Assembly: GCA_012295275.1 (NCBI GenBank)
Contig: CM022678.1
Coordinates: 366,444-377,596, forward strand
Reading direction: 5' to 3'
DNA from: Chrysomallon squamiferum
Lineage: Eukaryota > Mollusca > Gastropoda > Neomphalida > Peltospiridae
DNA: 11,153 nt
The notes beneath the pieces were generated by a model. That model searched no databases. It was not told the DNA's origin and was given only the letters and a program-made list of their open reading frames with translations. Below are positions 1 through 7,189 of this stretch, one piece after another. How positions within the stretch are numbered: position 1 is the first letter of the stretch; the number at the start of each line of letters is the position of its first letter. A program made the translations under genes and the position numbers.

Positions 1-218
1 AAATAAGCAAATAACAAACAAAAGTAAAATGAAAATAAATAAATAAGAAATTATATTTGGATGAAAGTTGATCAAACAAAATTACTTTTATGGGTTAGTT
101 TATTTATTTATTTATTATTAGATCGAATTTTATCTTTGTATAACAACGACAACAACATCAAATGAATAAAAAAGGACAAATAATGGATGCGCTGTTTAAG
201 TATAACCGCTGTTGATGA
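1..218. other. AT-rich sequence, no gene seen
   Basis: This is AT-rich DNA with short A- or T-rich patches, including ATTT/AAAT-like runs near 36-50 and 98-116. No open frame of interest, RNA gene or element end was seen. Confidence 0.6.
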
Positions 219-470
219 ACGAATGTTTGCAAAAATAATAATGTGTACTTTTCTCAGTTGCCTTATAAAATAGTCGATGAAGGAATAAAATGTCTTGGTA
301 ATAATTTATTATTTAAAAATATACAAAATTGAAATTAATTAATATCTTCAAATATTGGTGCTGATATAATTCAGGCTATTCGGGAAGCTGCAAAAAGTGT
401 AGAATAATTATGATAAGACATTGGTTAAAAGTATTTTCAATGTTTAGTCTACACTAATAAGGTAATAGGT
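219..470 (+). pseudogene. Possible decayed protein-coding relic, ankyrin-like at its 3' part
   Basis: One frame (219-404) is interrupted only by TGA at 330-332 and TAA at 336-338. Its 3' part, 375-401, reads AIREAAKSV. After a one-base frame shift the sequence from 407 reads IMIRHWLK. Together these resemble the two helices of an ankyrin repeat (AAKSG followed by a hydrophobic helix ending in L-K). The codon at 375 follows an ATAATTCAG acceptor-like sequence. The AT-rich composition makes such matches easy to get by chance, so the ankyrin reading is an inference, supported mainly by a clearer relic on the same strand at 1596-1829. No start codon, donor site or full domain can be assigned. It could equally be ordinary intergenic DNA. 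Confidence 0.15.
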
Positions 471-928
471 TGATTTCTATCTACTTATTTAGTATAATTA
501 TAATCTAATACTGAGCTGTAGTTTAAAATAACTAAATTTGATATTCCTTTTTACAGTTATATTTATTAGTTGATTTGGTTCTTGTTTTTTTTTTTTGGTT
601 ATTGTTGTAGTTTTATTTTTGGAATGCATTTTTTAAATATTTAATATGGAGTATCATCTCTTTGAATATTTTAATTAACAGTTTTAGGACTGAACTACGA
701 TTGTGACTATTCCATTTTTATTTATTTTATTTTCAAATACTTCGTATATCATTGTCTTATTCACATATTTCAAAAATGATATCGTATTATCGGTGTTCCG
801 AATATGATGATGATGATGATGATAATAATACTAAAATATATATATTTCATTTCATGAATTTGACGTTCTCTTTGTTGCAAGTCTGCTTCAGTGTTAAATA
901 GTAATACTTTTATGTATTGGCTGATATA
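471..928. other. AT-rich intergenic or intronic sequence
   Basis: This stretch is strongly AT-rich, with T-runs near 585-597 and a short (ATG)n/(ATA)n microsatellite at 804-830 followed by an AT run at about 834-845. No coding frame, RNA gene or terminal repeat was recognised. Confidence 0.6.
804..830. repeat. (ATG)n to (ATA)n trinucleotide microsatellite
   Basis: About six ATG/GAT units pass directly into three ATA units by single-base substitution in each unit. Confidence 0.85.
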
Positions 929-943
929 TGTGTGCGTATGTGC

Positions 944-978
<35 letters not shown>

Positions 979-995
979 CGTGTGTGTGTGTGTGT
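929..995. repeat. (GT)n microsatellite
   Basis: This is a dinucleotide GT tract, nearly pure from 946, interrupted by GC steps at about 974-980. Confidence 0.95.
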
Positions 996-1444
996 TAATT
1001 AATCTGGTTTCTTTTGGAGGCTAAGATTAAGTGTGAGAAAAATGTTCACAATGTTTTGTTTCACTAAATTTACGAGACATGTAGAACACAAGCGGCAGAT
1101 ACATTTTTCAGTTTCGTTTCCTTCAGTTTATGTGATATTACAAAGAATGCACCCTACTCTTTGTTATAAAACAGATATCAACACTGTTTACGGAACTTTC
1201 GTGGAGCTAACTGTTCAGTTATTAAAGAAAATTCACCTATTTTCATTATTATTTTCTTGTTGTTTCCCTTATATTTGGTTGTTTCTGTAAGTCTTTGTTC
1301 CCTCTCTCTGCATTCTATAAGCTTTTAATGTGTATACAGTTACATATGTGTCCAATAAACATGACAAAGTGATGCAAGGTCTGTGCATGTCTGATACAAA
1401 TAATTTCATTGCATCAGTCATTTCAGACTATACTTAATCATTCA
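996..1444. other. AT-rich sequence without a supported gene
   Basis: An 85-codon open frame lies at 1033-1290 (+). It begins at GTG, has no recognisable domain, no flanking splice signals and no codon bias, and it is best read as chance. An AATAAA-like hexamer occurs near 1356 in the context CCAATAAACATG, but nothing links it to a transcript. Confidence 0.55.
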
Positions 1445-1445
1445 C

Positions 1446-1500
1446 TGTGTGTGTGTGTGTGTGTGAGTGTGTGTGTGTCTGTATATGCGTGTGTGTTTGT
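1446..1500. repeat. (GT)n microsatellite, interrupted
   Basis: The GT tract is interrupted by GA, CT and TATATGC steps and decays into TTTGTAGATATG at its right end. Confidence 0.95.
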
Positions 1501-1595
1501 AGATATGTATATAATCTTTTTTTTTCTCATTACAATTATTTTTGACTGTGGGTCTGTTAAAAATAATATTATATTTAAAAGGTAAACGATGTTGA

Positions 1596-1829
1596 AAACA
1601 GTTAACAATACATGCTAATTTCTTAAATGCTGTGATACAAAGTCTAGCAGTCAGTGTCTATGACTAAACAAGAGCAGAGAAAAGAGGTGTTACACTTTCT
1701 AATATAACAGACAACAAAAACAGTTCTGTTTTACATCTAGCAGCTTTTTCTGGAGCTTTGTTTGAAAAACGTGTTGATGTAAATATTATTAACTGCGATG
1801 GTTAAACTCCTCTTGATAAAGTTGAATAA
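1596..1829 (+). pseudogene. Decayed ankyrin-repeat exon
   Basis: One frame stays open from 1596 to 1826 apart from TAA at 1665-1667 and TAA at 1803-1805, and ends at TAA 1827. From 1677 it reads like two consecutive ankyrin repeats. The first gives EKRGVTLSNITDNKNSSVLHLAA (written here as EKRGVTLSNITD, then NKNSSVLHLAA). The second gives EKRVDVNIINCDG, a stop, then TPLDKVE. The diagnostic features are the VLHLAA helix start (1728-1745), the VDVN turn (1773-1784) and the DG-x-TPLD loop (1797-1817) with the stop in the x position. Between FSG and LFEKR the second repeat lacks about seven residues of its helix, as after a short in-frame deletion. The family normally folds as stacked 33-residue repeats that mediate protein binding. 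Two stops and the deletion mark this copy as a relic. No donor or acceptor was assigned. The parent gene is unknown. Confidence 0.6.
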
Positions 1830-2079
1830 TAGTTAACTTTTTTTAAATTAAAAACTGTTTTGAGGAATGTATTGGTCTTTAAATTACATTGAATGATTAT
1901 TGTGTATAAGTATTGTTTCTTTTGCTTCATATGGTGTTTATTTCATTTGTCTTCATTCTGAGCACGATATTATTATCTGTTATAATCGTTGGTGTAGTCC
2001 AACCCGTTGTCCCGCTCTGTTGCTTTCTGACTTCGTATTGAAACCAGTTTTCAGAAACATGATATATTGGAACATTCAG

Positions 2080-2087
2080 TGACGTCA
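2080..2087. promoter_or_regulatory. Perfect CRE palindrome TGACGTCA
   Basis: The site matches the full consensus bound by CREB/ATF bZIP factors. It lies in a GC-richer island, with a second copy at 2883-2890. No promoter or transcript is otherwise supported here, so function is an inference. Confidence 0.25.
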
Positions 2088-2250
2088 CAGAGTCACAATA
2101 GCAACTCACTGTATTGAAATAAACGGGTGATGTAGAACGAACCGCAGATAGAATTACACAGACAAGTTAAACATGAGATATCTGCGTGTTAGTCTTGTGA
2201 CATTTCTTCACGTTACGGGTAAAACAAATTGTAACAGGACATAAAACATT

Positions 2251-2275
2251 AATAATAAATAAATAAATAAATAAT
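2251..2275. repeat. (AAAT)n microsatellite
   Basis: About five AAAT units flanked by further A-rich DNA to about 2300. Confidence 0.85.
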
Positions 2276-2429
2276 TTAAAAAAATAATAAAATAAAATAA
2301 GAGGGATGAAACATTTTAAAATAAAACTGTAAGCGCTAGTTAACGTATTCAAGAATTTTATATATGTACAAGGCTTTTGTAGCGTTGTTAAATGTCTGCA
2401 TTTATCCCTCAGCTAATTTGGTTTCAGGT

Positions 2430-2736
2430 TTTTCTGTGTGTGTCTGTATACGTGTGTGTTTGTGTGTGTCCTTCTGTGTATGTCTGTACACGTTTTTGTT
2501 TGTGTGTGTGTTCTGTGTGCGTGTTTGTGTGTCTGTCTCTGTATATTGGTGTATGTCTGTGTGTGTATGTATCTGTTTGTTTGCCTTTGGGTCTCTGTGT
2601 TTGTGTTTGTGTGTTTTTGTGGTGTGTGTGTGTTTGTGTTTGTGTGTTTTTGTGGTGTGTGTGTGTTTGTGTCTGTGTGTTTGTGTTTGTGTGTTTTTAT
2701 GGTGTGTTTGTGTTTGTGGGTGTGTTTATGTGTACC
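2430..2736. repeat. Degenerate GT-rich satellite with an embedded 33-bp minisatellite
   Basis: The tract is built from GTGTGT, TTTGTG and CTGTGT steps. A TTTTTGTGGTGTG motif recurs at 2614 and 2647, a 33-bp spacing, and a third diverged copy begins at 2694. Overlapping open frames of 119-174 codons exist on the plus strand in all three frames and one of 126 codons on the minus strand. They arise because GT repeats lack stops (poly Cys-Val, or His-Thr on the other strand) and are not genes. Confidence 0.9.
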
Positions 2737-3228
2737 TCTAAATACTATTAAGTTATTGCGAGGCACGATGACAGTAATCCTGTCTCCTCCCACTTTCCAT
2801 CAAGTTAAGAAAAATAAAAGTTTCTGCATCCCGAGACGACTCCACTGTTTAGAAAATGAGACCAATCAGTCTCATTACGTGATGACGTCACGATTTCAGC
2901 TAGGATGTGCTACAGTCGTTAAATGTTTTGTAATTGTTCCTGTCAAACTCTGTTTTGTGTAATGAAAAGTCGCTCTAAAGAAAGAAATAATAACATAAAT
3001 CTTAATAATAATAATAAAGAAAAGGATGATGACAACAATATTTGTGTGTGTGTGCTATTTTAAGCTATATTTTAGTTTACTATAAGCAAATGATATATAG
3101 CTGGCCCCTGTATACTGCTCATATCTTTTTGTGCAAGTATACAAACCAGTTTGACAAATGTTATTCTTAGAACTTATGTAAAACGTGTTTACACTGTCAC
3201 CAAGCAACCACACTACGTGTAAACCAGT
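2737..3228. other. GC-richer island with CCAAT and CRE sites, then AT-rich sequence
   Basis: 2755-2960 has balanced composition and holds CCAAT and TGACGTCA sites. 2985-3020 has a short AAT microsatellite, and 3042-3054 has a short GT tract. I see no coding frame with a domain and no RNA gene. Confidence 0.45.
2862..2890. promoter_or_regulatory. CCAAT box and CRE pair
   Basis: ACCAATCAG at 2861-2869 matches the NF-Y CCAAT context. TGACGTCA at 2883-2890 matches the CREB/ATF palindrome, 16 bp downstream. This spacing is common in animal CRE promoters, but no start site or exon can be placed next to it, so it is only a candidate element. Confidence 0.25.
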
Positions 3229-3234
3229 CACGTG
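3196..3234. promoter_or_regulatory. X-box-like and E-box motifs
   Basis: GTCACCAAGCAAC at 3196-3208 resembles the imperfect palindrome bound by RFX factors (half sites GTCACC and AGCAAC with one base between). CACGTG at 3229-3234 is a canonical E-box. Both precede the possible exon ending at 3357. Regulatory function is inferred from motif match only. Confidence 0.2.
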
Positions 3235-3357
3235 TCGTCTTACAAAAATGTCACCTTTGCGTTTAAGCGGACGATTCACAGAGTGAGCAGACGGTGTAGA
3301 ATTTGTGACAATTCGTTAGTTGAAAAGATTCCAATTTTATTTCGATTTCTGCTACAG
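3235..3357 (+). other. Possible exon ending in a CAG|GTAGGC donor
   Basis: A GC-richer segment runs from the E-box to CTACAG, followed by a donor-like GTAGGC at 3358. One frame is open from 3223 across this segment, ending at the donor in phase 0. It has no in-frame ATG before the donor and no recognisable domain. The first ATG (3247) opens a different, 12-codon frame. It could be a 5' noncoding exon of the gene whose 3' end is at 4461-6342, but the coding phases do not match directly and the assembly gap separates them. Confidence 0.15.
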
Positions 3358-3453
3358 GTAGGCAAACCTTTTACTACACTGTTGATTGTCTGCTTATTTC
3401 ATATTACAAACTTAATTATGTTATTTTAGTTTAGTTTATTTACTTATGTTTTG

Positions 3454-3653
3454 NNNNNNNNNNNNNNNNNNNNNNNNNNNNNNNNNNNNNNNNNNNNNNN
3501 NNNNNNNNNNNNNNNNNNNNNNNNNNNNNNNNNNNNNNNNNNNNNNNNNNNNNNNNNNNNNNNNNNNNNNNNNNNNNNNNNNNNNNNNNNNNNNNNNNNN
3601 NNNNNNNNNNNNNNNNNNNNNNNNNNNNNNNNNNNNNNNNNNNNNNNNNNNNN
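3454..3653. other. Assembly gap, 200 N
   Basis: Exactly 200 undetermined bases. The round length suggests a fixed placeholder, so true size is unknown. The right edge lies inside a 77-bp tandem array, which probably caused the break in assembly. Confidence 0.95.
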
Positions 3654-4190
3654 GATGACATCAGTTGTCAGTGGTAATATTTTACTCACAGTTTTAATAT
3701 GTTAATGATACTCACCACAACTGAGAGATGAGCTACTCAGTTGTCAGTGGTAATATTTTTACTCACAGTTTTAATATGTTAATGATACACAACACAACTG
3801 AGAGATGAGTTACTCAGTTGTCAGTGGTAATATTTTTACTCACAGTTTTAATATGTTAATGATATACAACACAACTGAGAGATGAGCTACTCAGTTGTCA
3901 GTGGTAATATTTTTACTCACAGTTTTAATATGTTAATGATACTCACCACAACTGAGAGATGAGCTACTCAGTTGTCAGTGGTAATATTTTTACTCACAGT
4001 TTTAATATGTTAATGATACACAACACAACTGAGAGATGAGCTACTCAGTTGTCAGTGGTAATATTTTTACTCACAGTTTTAATATGTTAATGATACACAA
4101 CACAACTGAGAGATGAGCTACTCAGTTTTGGTAATATTTTTACTCACAGTTTTAATATGTTAATGGTACAACTGAGAGGTAAGCTATTCA
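3654..4190. repeat. 77-bp tandem array, about seven copies
   Basis: The motif CAGTTGTCAGTGGTAATATT recurs at 3662, 3738, 3815, 3892, 3969 and 4046, with a diverged copy at 4123. Spacing is 76 then 77 bp throughout. Each junction forms an inverted repeat, ACAACTGAG, ten bases, CTCAGTTGT (for example 3717-3725 with 3736-3744). Each unit also holds TTTTTACTCACAG, which resembles a 3' splice site (first copy one T shorter). Copies 1 and 4 share CTCACC where the others read CACAAC or TACAAC, hinting at a three-unit higher order. The last copy has 4-nt and 7-nt deletions. The array is cut at its left by the gap. Confidence 0.95.
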
Positions 4191-4460
4191 TTTCTTGTTT
4201 TTATAGATTATCAGTACACATGACAACACACACCTCACAGTTTTCTCATGAATTTTTTTTTTATATATACATTTTCTACTTATTTATTTATATATTTTGT
4301 TGGCTTTTGATTTCTAAAATTATTTTTATTTATTTTATTTGATATATATTTTTTTTAATTTATTATTTTTGATGTTGTTGTTGTTATACTTATTAACATT
4401 TGTTTAAATTAAATGGAATTTATTTCAAATAAATATTTAAAATGTTAGTTTTATTTTCAG
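4191..4460. other. AT-rich, intron-like sequence
   Basis: T- and A-rich DNA ends in the pyrimidine-rich acceptor TTTTATTTTCAG at 4449-4460. Apart from a short (TTG)n run at 4375-4385 nothing distinctive was seen. Confidence 0.5.
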
Positions 4461-4538
4461 TGTTATTACTGAAGATTGACTGTACTGAAGCAGTGCTGGA
4501 GAAAAAAGTTCATGTTTCCTCTGATCACATGAAAACAG
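4461..4538 (+). CDS. Candidate internal coding exon A, unrecognised protein
   Basis: The exon follows a good acceptor (TTTTATTTTCAG) and is open in one frame only, entering with two bases of a split codon. It reads LLLKIDCTEAVLEKK then VHVSSDHMKT, ending one base into a codon before GTTTAC. That leftover G combines with AA at 4928-4929 to give Glu and continues straight into the open frame of exon B, so the phases agree. The donor GTTTAC is weak, and the frame stays open past it to TAA at 4578. I do not recognise the protein. The rest of the 4539-4650 segment has the same balanced composition, so the exon limits may be wrong or the whole may be noncoding transcript. The opposite strand also has a 65-codon frame without features. 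Confidence 0.25.
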
Positions 4539-4927
4539 GTTTACTTTCTCAGCTGTTTTCATTAACACAACAGAATTAATTGACCATTCATTACATGTGG
4601 GGTTTTCAAGCACTGAGTGTGAAAAGATGAACATGATATGAACATAAATTCAGATTATAAGAGAGTTGTATTCACTTTTTTTAAATTATTTATTTTATAT
4701 ATTGTTTTTGCTTTAACTATAGATATATAAATAAATAAATATGCAAATAGTGATTTTTTATTATTATTTTCAGATATGATTTGTTTGCTGTTTCTTCATA
4801 ATTAATTTTTATATTTATATTCGTATTATTTTTTTATTATTTTTATTTAAATAAAAATGTGTTTTGTCTTATTTTAGTTTTATAAATTCTTTCAGGATGA
4901 TTAATATAAATAATTTGTGTTTTTCAG

Positions 4928-5043
4928 AATCCAGTGTCAGATCAGCCCAGGAGACAGTCTACCACCCTGACCTGACAACAAAAACAGAGGAAGAATTTTC
5001 TGTGAAACATTCAGTCAGATGTGAGAAGTCAGCCATTGATTAG
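4928..5043 (+). CDS. Candidate terminal coding exon B with stop, unrecognised protein
   Basis: The exon begins after GTGTTTTTCAG (acceptor AG at 4926-4927). In the frame compatible with exon A it encodes SSVRSAQETVYHPDLTTKTE followed by EEFSVKHSVRCEKSAID and a TAG at 5041-5043. Both other frames close early. The peptide is hydrophilic with a Glu-rich middle, without membrane segment or known motif, as would suit a cytosolic C-terminal tail. Three bases after the stop comes AAA|GTGAGT, a strong donor at 5047, so the 3'UTR would be split. A junction this close to the stop would not be expected to trigger nonsense-mediated decay. An alternative donor GAT|GTGAGA at 5031 would remove this stop. 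No family was recognised. A noncoding spliced RNA is the alternative. Confidence 0.35.
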
Positions 5044-5046
5044 AAA

Positions 5047-5737
5047 GTGAGTGAATTTGTTACACAGAGCTTACATTTAGATTTAGTAACTGAAATACAC
5101 ACATACAGTCATGTTAACATTTAGATTTAGTAACTGAAATACACACATACAGTCATGTTAACATTTAGATTTAGTAACTGAAATACACACATACAGTCAT
5201 GTTAACATTTAGATTTAGAAACTGAAATACACACATACAGTCATGTTAACATTTAGATTTAGTAACTGAAATGCACACATACAGTCATGTTAACATTTAG
5301 ATTTAGAAACTGAAATACACACATACAGTCATGTTAACATTTTAAATGTTAACTTAGTACATTAATATCAAGAAAGTGAATGATACTTTGTAGAATTATT
5401 TCATCTATACTTCAAACTTGATTTATTCAAACTTGTGTGTTAAAGTCAGATGTCCCCTGTCAATACTTTAGCTAACATTTAAATAATAATTTGCTTTTGT
5501 TTCCAGTGAATGAAAGGATTATTAATGATACATTTTTGTTTTGTTTTTATTACTTTACCGGATAAACTAGACATGCTGACCAGAAAAATGTCAAATAATT
5601 AAGTCACAACCCATTTGAATCATATCTAATCTTTATTTTACATGTAAAATTGTATAATCCACATTAATATTGTTGGTACAACTCAGAATATTATTTTATT
5701 TTAATTACAACTTTTACATTTTTTAAATTTTCTGCAG
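5047..5737 (+). other. Candidate 3'UTR intron
   Basis: It starts with GTGAGT and ends with TTTTAAATTTTCTGCAG, both close to animal consensus. The first part is occupied by the 44-bp tandem array and the rest is plain AT-rich DNA. Confidence 0.35.
5073..5345. repeat. 44-bp tandem array, six copies plus a partial
   Basis: ACATTTAGATTTAG recurs at 5073, 5117, 5161, 5205, 5249 and 5293, with a partial at 5337, all exactly 44 bp apart. Copies 4 and 6 read AGAAAC where copies 1, 2, 3 and 5 read AGTAAC. Copy 5 alone has ATGCAC for ATACAC. Each unit junction contains the perfect palindrome ATGTTAACAT. The near identity implies recent expansion or homogenisation. Confidence 0.97.
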
Positions 5738-5780
5738 GTTCTTTTATGATGAGCTTGGTTTGAGAATGAAAGAAAACATG

Positions 5781-5818
5781 TGAGAAGTGATGTCCTTTGA
5801 TTCTAAAATCACTTCTCA
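5781..5818 (+). other. Stem-loop, 11-bp perfect stem
   Basis: TGAGAAGTGAT (5781-5791) is followed after 16 bases by its exact reverse complement ATCACTTCTCA (5808-5818). It lies at the start of the candidate 3'UTR exon. Confidence 0.6.
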
Positions 5819-6004
5819 ATTTCCCCTCCAAGTTCTTCGAGTTTTCTGATCACCCTGAACTAAGAAAATGAAACATCTCAACAACAAATATGAAGAACTG
5901 AATTCTTGGATAAAATTGAAAGCTTTTAGAAAGTTTCACACCAAAATAACATTTTAAAAACATTACTAGTGTGAATCATGGACTGTTCTTACTGAAGAAT
6001 CTGT

Positions 6005-6044
6005 AACATTGTGACACTGAATTGAGATTCAAAGTCACAGTGTT
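6005..6044 (+). other. Stem-loop, 11-bp stem with one wobble
   Basis: AACATTGTGAC (6005-6015) can pair with GTCACAGTGTT (6034-6044) across an 18-base loop. The single non-Watson-Crick position is a U-G wobble in RNA of this strand, and two further wobbles extend the stem outward. Confidence 0.5.
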
Positions 6045-6336
6045 GTTCATGAAAGATATAATCAGATGTAGACAGTACACAGAATGTTTGTACCAGACAC
6101 AGCACCAAGTACAGTCAAGTCTGTGAAAAAAAAAATATTTAAAAAAAAGGGCTAAATCTAGAAATCTTTAACTGCTGCAAATCTTATGGCTCAAGGGAGA
6201 TAATTTTATTTATATATTTATTATTGATTTATTTTTATTTTAAAGAATAATCAACTTAATCACATAATCCGAATATAAAATAACAAATAATATGAAAATT
6301 TCTGTTAAAGATTAAAAAGAAAAAACAAAGTATGTT

Positions 6337-6342
6337 AATAAA
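6337..6342 (+). terminator. Poly(A) signal AATAAA
   Basis: This is the first canonical hexamer after the candidate 3'UTR exon. The hexamer is frequent in AT-rich DNA, so it is only supportive. Confidence 0.3.
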
Positions 6343-7189
6343 ACATAAAGTGGAAGATGATACGTTGTTTGTAAGCTATATTATAAAGAAATTTTCTTAA
6401 TGAATAATTTGCACATCACATTACCACATTATAGTTGTTTCTTAATTTTTTTAATTTTTTTTTTCTAACCAAATGTCTTGATATTGTTATTTTATTTTGT
6501 TAATATATTTTATAACAAAACAGAAATCTTGGTATTTTTGTGTTTTATAGCACTCAGCTCTTCAAAGGCTTATGAAACATTTTATACCATGTTTGTTTTT
6601 TTTTCCAAATTTTATTGTGTTTTCTGTTGTTTATTACATATTTTTAGCTAGCATTTTCATCAGCTTGGGAAACAATTTCATAAGAGTGGAGAAATTTTTT
6701 ATTTACATAGTTTTGAAATAATTGTAGAAGTAATAGATGTAATTGTGGAGATAGTGATACAAATAATAGTTACACCGATAGATAGATGTAAGTATGTTTT
6801 AACATTATCACTGGGTTAAGGAAAACAGGTCTGGACTGATTTCAGTATTCTATACCTGGTTTATGTTCAACAAAAATCTTTTTTATGGATTTCCCTGCAA
6901 ATGTACACATGTATATTAATATTAATTTGCTATTTTAAAAACAAATGTAAATCATTTTGATATTTTATAATATTTAAATAGTTTATTCACATCTATTAGT
7001 TTATTAATATCTGTCTGTCTGAGTATTGTTATATTAAATACTAAGTTACATGTTGTGTCTGTTAGAGTCATGGCTTATAAAGCCATATTTCTATTGTGTT
7101 TTTGTTTATATATGCGTACATTGTTTATCCATAATGTCTTCTTACTGCGTCTGATATATTTGGGTTCCTTAGCAACGCAATAACATTCA
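6343..7189. other. AT-rich sequence, no gene seen
   Basis: Long T-rich and A-rich stretches, with small GATA/GTCT repeats near 6777-6786 and 7012-7022. A near-palindrome ATGGCTT-ATA-AAGCCAT at 7070-7086 encloses TATAAA. No coding frame, RNA gene or element terminus was recognised. Confidence 0.55.

Larger units (their letters stand above)
1830..2428. other. Mixed sequence with a GC-richer island and CRE-like palindrome
   Basis: 1830-1960 is AT-rich. 1985-2230 is closer to balanced composition and contains a perfect TGACGTCA at 2080-2087. An (AAAT)n tract follows at 2251-2275. Sixty-codon frames occur on both strands at about 1900-2109, overlap each other and show no domain. I see no supportable gene. 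Confidence 0.5.
5738..6342 (+). other. Candidate 3'UTR exon with poly(A) signal
   Basis: A strong acceptor (pyrimidine tract, CTGCAG at 5732-5737) opens a segment of balanced composition that contrasts with the AT-rich DNA on both sides and contains stops in all frames, as a 3'UTR would. It holds two stem-loops (5781-5818 and 6005-6044). Exon-like composition fades near 6190. The first good AATAAA is at 6337-6342. The exact cleavage site is unknown. Read with exons A and B it completes a transcript end. Standing alone it could be the last exon of a noncoding RNA. Confidence 0.35.

Noticed and set aside
1033-1290. 85-codon plus-strand frame
   Set aside because: GTG start, no domain, no splice signals and no codon bias. 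The length is not surprising for a single chance frame in 11 kb.
1900-2109. Overlapping 60-codon frames on both strands
   Set aside because: They are short, overlap on opposite strands and have no motif.
2364-2962. Overlapping 119-174 codon plus-strand frames and a 126-codon minus-strand frame
   Set aside because: They are translations of GT-rich repeats (Cys/Val, Thr/His) with no domain. Repeats without stops give long frames in several phases at once.
3440-3705. Open frames across the N run
   Set aside because: The residues are undetermined, so the frames are produced by the gap.
3654-4190. CRISPR array
   Set aside because: The 77-bp units are contiguous and nearly identical along their whole length, with no variable spacers, and the DNA is from an animal genome.
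4437-4634. 65-codon minus-strand frame over candidate exon A
   Set aside because: No domain. Splice signals favour the plus strand.
5073-5345. CRISPR array
   Set aside because: The whole 44-bp unit is conserved and there are no unique spacers.
6193-6203. AAGGGAGATAA as a mollusc repeat signature
   Set aside because: I have an impression that this word is common in mollusc DNA, but I could not support it as an element from this sequence alone.
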